From contig JAISRI010000197.1 in assembly GCA_031273735.1 (NCBI GenBank), forward strand, positions 1 to 11,175: DNA of 11,175 bases, written 5' to 3'. The notes below the pieces were generated by a model that saw only the letters and a list, made by a program, of their open reading frames with translations, did no database searches and was not told the DNA's origin. Positions 5,802-11,175 of the stretch are shown one piece after another. Within the stretch, counting starts at the first letter, position 1; every line of letters starts with the position of its first letter. The translations under genes and the position numbers were made by a program. Source of the DNA: Helicobacteraceae bacterium (lineage in GTDB: Bacteria; Campylobacterota; Campylobacteria; Campylobacterales; SZUA-545).

Positions 5802-7640
5802 ATGGTTAGAACCGGAAAGAGAGGCGTTAAAAAAGAGGATTTAGGTTTCTTTGATAAGCTTCGCACGCGTTTTACCATAGCGCTCTTAGGCGCGGTTTTA
5901 GTAATTACGTCGTTTGTTCTCTACGCTCTTATTCAAGACTATCGCGGTATTATCGAAGAATCGGCTAAGACCTCTATGGATAGGTTAAGCAAAGCGATTT
6001 TTCAAACGCTCTACACCTCTATGAATAGCGGCGCAAACTCCGAACAGGTGCGCGAAACGTTAGAACGCGCCCAAAACGAACACTACGTCAAAACGCTCGA
6101 ACTATACGCGGGGCAGCAGATCTACAATCTTTTTCGCCGCGCTGAAGCGGTTCCAACTTATCCCGCCGCAATCGAGGAGATATTTCAAAGCGGCAAAGAA
6201 CGTTTTATTTTAATAGAAGACGAGTTTGACCGAGAAATACGTTATCTTAAACCTTTCAAAGCCGAAGAAACCTGTTTGGCTTGCCACTACAACGCAAAAA
6301 CGGACGACGTATTAGGCGTTATGAATTTATCATTTTCGCTAAGCGAATACGATAAAAAATCGGAAAGCTCGATCAAGCGTATCGCGCTGATCATAGCCGC
6401 TCTCGTGCTGGTTAGCGGCGCGATCTTATTCTACGTTTCTACGAAGCTGGTCTTTGCGCCTATCAAAGACCTTGAAAACGCGACGAGCCGCCTATCCAAA
6501 AACGCGGGCGATCCTAACGTTCGGCTTGGCGAATGGGGCAAAAACGAGTTTGGCGTGATCGCCGATCACTTCAACCGCTTTATAGAAGCCGTCTATGAGA
6601 TCAACCGTAGGCTAGAGCAAGAGGAAGAGAAGGTGCGCGGACTTTTGGAGGATCGAGAAGCCGAGATCGAGCGGCGAACGGCGCAGGTTCACGAGCTTAA
6701 CCGCGAATTAAACCACTATCTTGAGGTGGTCGATGAAAACGTGATCACTTCGCGCACAGATATAAACGGGGTTATTACTGGCGCTTCGGCGGCTTTCTAC
6801 CGCATATCCGGCTACACTAAAGAGGAACTTGTGGGGAAGATGCACAACGTTGTGCGCCACCCCGACACGCCTAGCGAGCTATTTGCGGATCTGTGGGCAA
6901 CGATTAAGCAGGGGCGGGTTTGGACGGGCGAATTCAAAAATCGCACAAAAAGCGGCGGTTTTTACTGGGTGCAAACCACCATTTCGCCGCTCTTTTCCGA
7001 AACTAGCGCGATCAAAGGGTATATCGCGATCAGGCACGATATTTCGCTCCAAAAAGAGCTTGCCGACACCTTACAAAAGCTAAACGAGGCGACGAGGCAA
7101 TCGCAAACCGATATGCTTACGGGCATTATGAACCGTTTAAAGATCAACGAACTGTTGCATATGGAGATCGATCGCGCCGAACGATACGATCAGGATTTAA
7201 GCGTCGCGCTGTTGGACATCGACCATTTCAAAGCGGTAAACGACACCTACGGACACCTTGTAGGCGATCAGACGCTTAAAACGCTAGCGCAAATTTTAAC
7301 GACGCGAACGCGAAAAACGGACTTTGCCGCTCGTTGGGGCGGCGAGGAGTTTTTGCTCGTTCTGACAAATACGCAAGAGGAGTGGGCTGTGCGCAAGATG
7401 AATCAGTTGCGCGAAATTGTCGAAACGCACGATTTTGGAAGCGCTCCGAAAATAACGGTAAGCATCGGCGTAGCCTCTTATCATGCGGGCGATACGTTAG
7501 AAAGTTTGGTCGGACGCGCCGACGTGGCTCTATATTTGGCAAAAGAGAGCGGCAGAAACCGCGTGGAGGTCGCTCCAAGCGACGCCGACAATACAACCTT
7601 AAACGACAAAAACGAGGAAAGCGCGGATGATCGATCTTAA
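5802..7640 (+). CDS. Membrane heme c / HAMP / Aer-like PAS / GGEEF diguanylate cyclase
   Basis: This 612-residue redox-sensing cyclase should make cyclic di-GMP. Order: anchor (about 25-45), periplasmic heme domain (46-190) with SKAIFQTLYTSMNSG (63-77) and CLACH (158-162) within YLKPFKAEET...VLGVMNLSFS, second membrane segment (193-212), HAMP (about 212-272), acidic coiled coil (272-304), PAS (about 304-420), then GGDEF (about 434-590). The PAS is Aer-like with HNVVRHPD (348-355), W374, KNRTKSG and FYWV (387-390), so it keeps the Asp that its paralog lacks; FAD is the likely cofactor by family. The cyclase domain has TDMLTGIMNR (436-445), LLDIDHFKAVND (470-481), GGEEF (513-517) and RKTD (504-507), an RxxD inhibitory site correctly placed five residues ahead. 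The tail after 590 is polar. The start ATG has AAGAGAG six bases ahead. Its end overlaps serS by 14 bases, so serS is probably translationally coupled. It stands just after a strong terminator, so its transcription is probably separate or conditional. Confidence 0.9.
   Translation: MVRTGKRGVKKEDLGFFDKLRTRFTIALLGAVLVITSFVLYALIQDYRGIIEESAKTSMDRLSKAIFQTLYTSMNSGANSEQVRETLERAQNEHYVKTLELYAGQQIYNLFRRAEAVPTYPAAIEEIFQSGKERFILIEDEFDREIRYLKPFKAEETCLACHYNAKTDDVLGVMNLSFSLSEYDKKSESSIKRIALIIAALVLVSGAILFYVSTKLVFAPIKDLENATSRLSKNAGDPNVRLGEWGKNEFGVIADHFNRFIEAVYEINRRLEQEEEKVRGLLEDREAEIERRTAQVHELNRELNHYLEVVDENVITSRTDINGVITGASAAFYRISGYTKEELVGKMHNVVRHPDTPSELFADLWATIKQGRVWTGEFKNRTKSGGFYWVQTTISPLFSETSAIKGYIAIRHDISLQKELADTLQKLNEATRQSQTDMLTGIMNRLKINELLHMEIDRAERYDQDLSVALLDIDHFKAVNDTYGHLVGDQTLKTLAQILTTRTRKTDFAARWGGEEFLLVLTNTQEEWAVRKMNQLREIVETHDFGSAPKITVSIGVASYHAGDTLESLVGRADVALYLAKESGRNRVEVAPSDADNTTLNDKNEESADDRS
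6273..6287 (+). other. CxxCH heme c attachment codons, second sensor
   Basis: These codons give C-L-A-C-H (residues 158-162) in the predicted periplasmic domain, aligned with the CVVCH of the upstream paralog and with the same flanking KPF...EE and VLGVM sequence. Confidence 0.78.
7614..7620 (+). promoter_or_regulatory. Ribosome binding site of serS inside the upstream cyclase gene
   Basis: GAGGAAA, six bases before ATG 7627, lies wholly in the last codons of the sensor cyclase gene. It supports the ATG whose reading frame overlaps that gene by 14 bases. Confidence 0.65.
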
Positions 7641-8895
7641 AAGGCTAGAGCAGGATTTTGACGCTTTCAAAGCGCAAATTACGCGCAAAAAGGTCGATGA
7701 AACGCTATTAGAATCCGTGAAAACAAAGGCGATCGAGGCAAAGCGGTTAAAACGCGAACTAGAGGAAAGGCAGGCGCTTCAAAACCGCTTAAGCAAAGAT
7801 TACGGGCGGCTTAAGGCAAGCGGCGAAAGCGTAGCGGAGCTTGAAGCGAAAGTGGTAGAAAACAAGGGCGAAATTATCGCGCTGACGGATATGTTGCGAT
7901 CGGCGCAAAGCGCTCTTGAAAACGACGCTCTAAACCTGCCAAATCCGCCCGATTTGGACGTGCCGAGCGGCGAGGACGAGAACGACAACGTAGAGTTAAG
8001 CAGGACGTTAACGCCACGCGTTTTTGATTTCGCTCCAAAGGCGCACTTTGAGCTTGGAATCGACGAAGGTTGGTTTGATTTTGAGCGGGCGGCGAAAATC
8101 TCTGGCAGTCGTTTTACGGTTATGCGCGGCTTGGCGGCTAAACTTGAACGCGCTCTGATCGCCTATATGATCGACTTCAACGAATCGCGCGGCTTCAAAG
8201 AGGCGTGGCTACCCGTGCTGGTCAGTCGCAAAACGCTAACCGCAACGGCGCAACTACCGAAGTTTGAAGCGGATCTATACCTTGCCGAAACGGGCGAAGC
8301 GCCAGAAAACGATCTCTTTTTAACGCCCACCGCCGAAGCGCCGCTTATCAATCTTTTCTACGACGAGATTATCCCCGAAGAGGAGCTGCCGATTAAGATG
8401 ACGGCGCACACCTTGTGCTTTCGCAAAGAGGCGGGAAGCGCGGGCAGGGACACGCGCGGTATGATGCGCCAACACCAATTCGACAAGGTGGAGCTTGCGG
8501 CGATAGCCGCGCCGGAAGATAGCGATCGCGTATTTGACGAGATACTCTCTTGCGCGAGCGATCTGCTGACAAGTTTGGAGCTACCGCACCGCAGGCTTCT
8601 GCTCTGTTCTGGCGATATGGGCTTTAGCGCGGCGAAAACGATCGACCTTGAGGCGTGGATTCCTAGCGAAAATCGATACCGCGAGATAAGCTCCGTAAGC
8701 AACACGCGGGATTTTCAGCCGCGCAGAGCGAAGATCCGCTACAAAAGCGGCAAAACCAACCGCTTAACCCACGCGCTAAACGGCTCTAGCCTCGCCGTTG
8801 GGCGCACGTTGATCGCGCTTTTGGAGAATCATCAACTTAAAGACGGAAGCGTTCGCGTTCCGCCCGTTTTGCTTCCATATTTAAAACAAGGCTAG
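7627..8895 (+). CDS. serS: Seryl-tRNA synthetase
   Basis: This cytosolic class II aminoacyl-tRNA synthetase charges tRNA-Ser (and tRNA-Sec where present) with serine in an ATP-dependent reaction. The 422 residues match the usual length. Residues about 1-105 form the charged N-terminal coiled-coil arm that grips the long variable arm of tRNA-Ser, beginning MIDLKRLEQDFD. The catalytic core carries TPTAE (233-237), which lines the serine pocket, motif 2 FRKEAGSAGRDTRGMMRQHQF (265-285) and motif 3 VGRTLIALLENHQL (391-404), followed by VPPVLLPY (411-418). EISSVSNTRDFQPRR (353-367) is also typical. No key residue is missing. The start is supported by GAGGAAA six bases ahead and by the usual MIDLK opening. 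It overlaps the upstream sensor cyclase and is followed after three bases by the putative pflB, the same serS-pflB pairing as in Campylobacter and Helicobacter. Confidence 0.97.
   Translation: MIDLKRLEQDFDAFKAQITRKKVDETLLESVKTKAIEAKRLKRELEERQALQNRLSKDYGRLKASGESVAELEAKVVENKGEIIALTDMLRSAQSALENDALNLPNPPDLDVPSGEDENDNVELSRTLTPRVFDFAPKAHFELGIDEGWFDFERAAKISGSRFTVMRGLAAKLERALIAYMIDFNESRGFKEAWLPVLVSRKTLTATAQLPKFEADLYLAETGEAPENDLFLTPTAEAPLINLFYDEIIPEEELPIKMTAHTLCFRKEAGSAGRDTRGMMRQHQFDKVELAAIAAPEDSDRVFDEILSCASDLLTSLELPHRRLLLCSGDMGFSAAKTIDLEAWIPSENRYREISSVSNTRDFQPRRAKIRYKSGKTNRLTHALNGSSLAVGRTLIALLENHQLKDGSVRVPPVLLPYLKQG
8888..8891 (+). promoter_or_regulatory. Ribosome binding site supporting a GTG start
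   Basis: AAGG lies in the last codons of serS, seven bases before GTG 8899. The next in-frame ATG is far downstream, past the membrane segment and inside the repeat region, so this site sets the start. Confidence 0.5.
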
Positions 8896-8898
8896 ATC

Positions 8899-11175
8899 GT
8901 GGCAGAAGATAGGGCGATAGATGGCGAAGCGGAAACCTACACCCTAAAATCTCCCGACGAAACGGACGCGCCCGAAACGAAACAAGAGTCGTCGATCGCC
9001 GCGCAAAACGAAAAAACGCGCAAAATCGACGTTTTGATTTTAAGAGCCGAAGCGTTCGCCAAAAAACCGCTTGCGTGGGGCGGCGCAATCATATTTGCGG
9101 CGCTGATTATTTTTTGGCTTCTAGCAAACCTATTTACCGCCTCGAAAGAGACGGTTTATCAACCAAAACCGCTGAGGGCGAGCGAAGCGATCGGCGCGTC
9201 GATCGACGATTGGGAGCTAATCGCCATCAACCGCGCAAGCTCTACGCTAGAAGGCTTGATCGCCAAAGCCGCGCTTCTTTACGAAGGCGGATCGCCAAAC
9301 GAAGCGCTCGAAATATACGAACGAGTTTCGCTCTACAACGAATCGCTTTCGCTCTACAACTTGGGCGTGGCGCGAATGAAAAAAGAGGAGTATAAAGGCG
9401 CTATCGAGGCTTTCGATCGCCAGATTGCGCGGCGTTCAAACCGAACGCCCGGCGCGATCAATGCGGCGGTTTGCGCGCTAAAACTTAACGACGAACCGCT
9501 GTTTCGCCATTACGTTCGCATCGCAAAAGAGGCGTTGATCGAAGAGAGCGCGTCGCCGCTTTACGGCTACTATTATACGCTCGTAGGCTACTACGACGAT
9601 CGCCCTTTTGACGCGCTACTTGGCGCGGCGACTCCGACGATCGACTATTTAAACGAAGAACAAAATCTAATACTCGCCAAAATGCGGCTATTGTTCGACG
9701 ACGCGGCGGGTTCGATCGAGGCGCTGGAAAAGACCAACAGAAACGAAAATCTTTTGACGCTGGGGCTTTTATACGCGAGAATCGGCGACTATCAAAACGC
9801 GGCGGATCGGCTTTCCAAAGCGATAAGCGCGAATGTAGAGGTAGAGCGGGCGCAATCGGCGGCGCTTTTGGTTCATCTTAAAAACGGCTTGTTCAAAGAA
9901 GCCTCTACGCTTATTAACGACGCGCTAAAAGCCGAACGTAATCCGTTTTTGTATCCGATCAAGGTCAAATTAAAAGATCGCCTTTTTGACGTCGCCGAAG
10001 CGCAAAACTACTTCGCCGAAAGGCTACTAATCGACGAGAGCGTTTTTTTGCAGGCGATGTTTGCCTACGCGCCATATATTATGGTCGATCCAAATCGAAG
10101 CGTTACGGAGATTCGCAAAGGTCAGATCGCTTTAAGCGGCGGCGAGATCAACGAGGCGGCGGCGCTTTTGGAGCAGGCGCGATCCTTTTCAAGCGCGGGG
10201 GCGAGAATGAGCGCCGCGATCAAGCTCGCTCTCAATAACCGCCTAATTTTGGCGAATCAGGCGCTGGCAAAAGCCGAAGAGGAGCTAAAAACCAGCGACT
10301 CTCTAGAGTATAATCTCGCGCTTTCATACGCGCAACTTGGACGCTTCGCGCAAGCCTACGCGCACTTTCGCAGAGCCTACTATCTAAACTCAAAAAACGT
10401 CGAGGCGGGCGTTTACGCGGCTCTTTTATCCTCGTTTGCGGACGCGGACGAAAGCCGTTTAATCGAGCGACTAGACGCGGCGCTATCCGATCGCCAAGAC
10501 GAGCGTAGCGTTTTTTGGCGCGCGCTTTTGGGTTTTCGCAACAACGATTTTCAGCTTTCTGAAAGCTGGCTTAACCGCGCAAATCGGGAAAATCTACCGC
10601 AATATACTCTTTTTGATCTCTTTTGCGCCGATCATTCAAACCGATCGGACGCGCTTAAAAAAGCGGCTTTGGATTTATTAAAACACAATCCGAACGATCC
10701 GCTCTTTAATATCTTTGCCTTTTACGCGGACAATAAGGGCAAGTCGATTCGCGTTTTTTCTTTCGAGGCGCAGAAACTTATGGCGCGGCGCGATCTGAAC
10801 TTCGACTCTCTTTATTACGGATCGTCCGTAACCCGCGATCTTTATATTAAGCTAAGTTTAATCACGGGCAATTTAGAAAAAACGCGCGAACTCTTAGCTA
10901 ATAAATTAGCGACGGAAAAAAACGAGCCGCGCGCGATTATGCAAGCGCTGATCGCAACCGATATTTACCGCCAAAACTTTGAAGAGGCTTACGCTATTAG
11001 CAACGCGTTAATCGACGAATTGGGAACGCAGGATTCCGAAACGCTTTTGCAAGGCGCGATTGCATCGATTGGGGCGGGGCATAAAGAAAACGCGATAGCG
11101 CTTTTACAGATCGCCAAAAACGTCGATCCGAAAAACAAAGAGGCGCGTTTCGCGCTTGGGCTTTTGTATCAAGAG
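8899..11175 (+). CDS. pflB: TPR-rich single-pass membrane protein, probable flagellar motor protein PflB (3' partial)
   Basis: The frame is open from GTG 8899 to the window end: 759 codons with no stop, so the C-terminus is missing. Residues 1-57 are acidic and polar (predicted cytoplasmic), about 58-79 form one membrane helix (PLAWGGAIIFAALIIFWLLA), and the rest is predicted periplasmic and almost wholly helical. It has TPR-like helix pairs, for example AKAALLYEGGSPNEALEIYE (122-141), LSLYNLGVARMKKEEYKGAI (150-169), YNLALSYAQLGRFAQAYAHF near 474-493, and a last one at the window edge. In Campylobacter and Helicobacter the gene directly after serS encodes such a protein; in C. jejuni it is PflB (Cj0390), a medial-disk component of the flagellar motor needed for stator placement and motility. 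Assignment rests on position, topology and TPR content, not on a signature motif, so a general TPR membrane protein remains possible. It sits three bases after serS, without its own visible promoter. Confidence 0.72.
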   Translation, partial: MAEDRAIDGEAETYTLKSPDETDAPETKQESSIAAQNEKTRKIDVLILRAEAFAKKPLAWGGAIIFAALIIFWLLANLFTASKETVYQPKPLRASEAIGASIDDWELIAINRASSTLEGLIAKAALLYEGGSPNEALEIYERVSLYNESLSLYNLGVARMKKEEYKGAIEAFDRQIARRSNRTPGAINAAVCALKLNDEPLFRHYVRIAKEALIEESASPLYGYYYTLVGYYDDRPFDALLGAATPTIDYLNEEQNLILAKMRLLFDDAAGSIEALEKTNRNENLLTLGLLYARIGDYQNAADRLSKAISANVEVERAQSAALLVHLKNGLFKEASTLINDALKAERNPFLYPIKVKLKDRLFDVAEAQNYFAERLLIDESVFLQAMFAYAPYIMVDPNRSVTEIRKGQIALSGGEINEAAALLEQARSFSSAGARMSAAIKLALNNRLILANQALAKAEEELKTSDSLEYNLALSYAQLGRFAQAYAHFRRAYYLNSKNVEAGVYAALLSSFADADESRLIERLDAALSDRQDERSVFWRALLGFRNNDFQLSESWLNRANRENLPQYTLFDLFCADHSNRSDALKKAALDLLKHNPNDPLFNIFAFYADNKGKSIRVFSFEAQKLMARRDLNFDSLYYGSSVTRDLYIKLSLITGNLEKTRELLANKLATEKNEPRAIMQALIATDIYRQNFEEAYAISNALIDELGTQDSETLLQGAIASIGAGHKENAIALLQIAKNVDPKNKEARFALGLLYQE

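Noticed and set aside
9075..9395. 106-codon + strand frame inside the TPR gene
   Set aside because: It is an alternative frame within the continuous 759-codon frame and has a basic, domain-free translation.

Overview
The window reads as chromosomal DNA from a member of the Campylobacterota (epsilonproteobacteria), probably an uncultured or divergent Campylobacterales lineage with unusually high GC (about half, by eye). The lineage call rests on a PglE-type aminotransferase of the bacillosamine pathway and on the block der ... serS-pflB. As I remember it, this block matches the Campylobacter jejuni order engA(der)-aroK-trpS-serS-pflB (Cj0386-Cj0390). All eight genes are on the + strand. Packing is very tight: the two largest gaps are 47 and 72 bases, and there is no gene-free stretch over 300 bases. 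No RNA genes, insertion sequences, CRISPR arrays or attachment sites were seen.

Layout. 1-1098: 3' part of pglE, whose true start lies just before the window. About 1120-1737: an unrecognised single-pass membrane protein with a duplicated four-cysteine pattern. 1760-2992: a polytopic membrane diguanylate cyclase lacking the usual inhibitory site. 2992-4317: der (ribosome-assembly GTPase), overlapping the cyclase stop by one base. 4365-5729 and 5802-7640: two paralogous membrane redox sensors, each with a periplasmic CxxCH (heme c) domain, a HAMP domain and an Aer-like PAS domain. The first ends after PAS with no output domain; the second continues into an intact GGEEF domain with an inhibitory site. 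7627-8895: serS, overlapping the sensor cyclase by 14 bases. 8899-11175: the N-terminal 759 codons of a TPR membrane protein, probably PflB of the flagellar motor, running off the window end. A strong intrinsic terminator lies between the two sensors (5741-5780).

How it may work together. The two sensors sit where C. jejuni has aroK-trpS, and the second one leads directly into serS and the flagellar gene. The simplest reading is a heme c plus flavin redox-sensing pair that sets c-di-GMP, encoded next to a motility gene. The output-less paralog (whose PAS carries a changed candidate FAD-binding residue) may be a heterodimer partner or competitor of the cyclase. This pair is the most interesting object in the window. 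Its domain composition follows from visible motifs; the partnership and ligand claims are inference. A second signal is heavy use of CGATCG/GCGATCGC across the window, except in the sensor pair, which hints that the pair has a different history.
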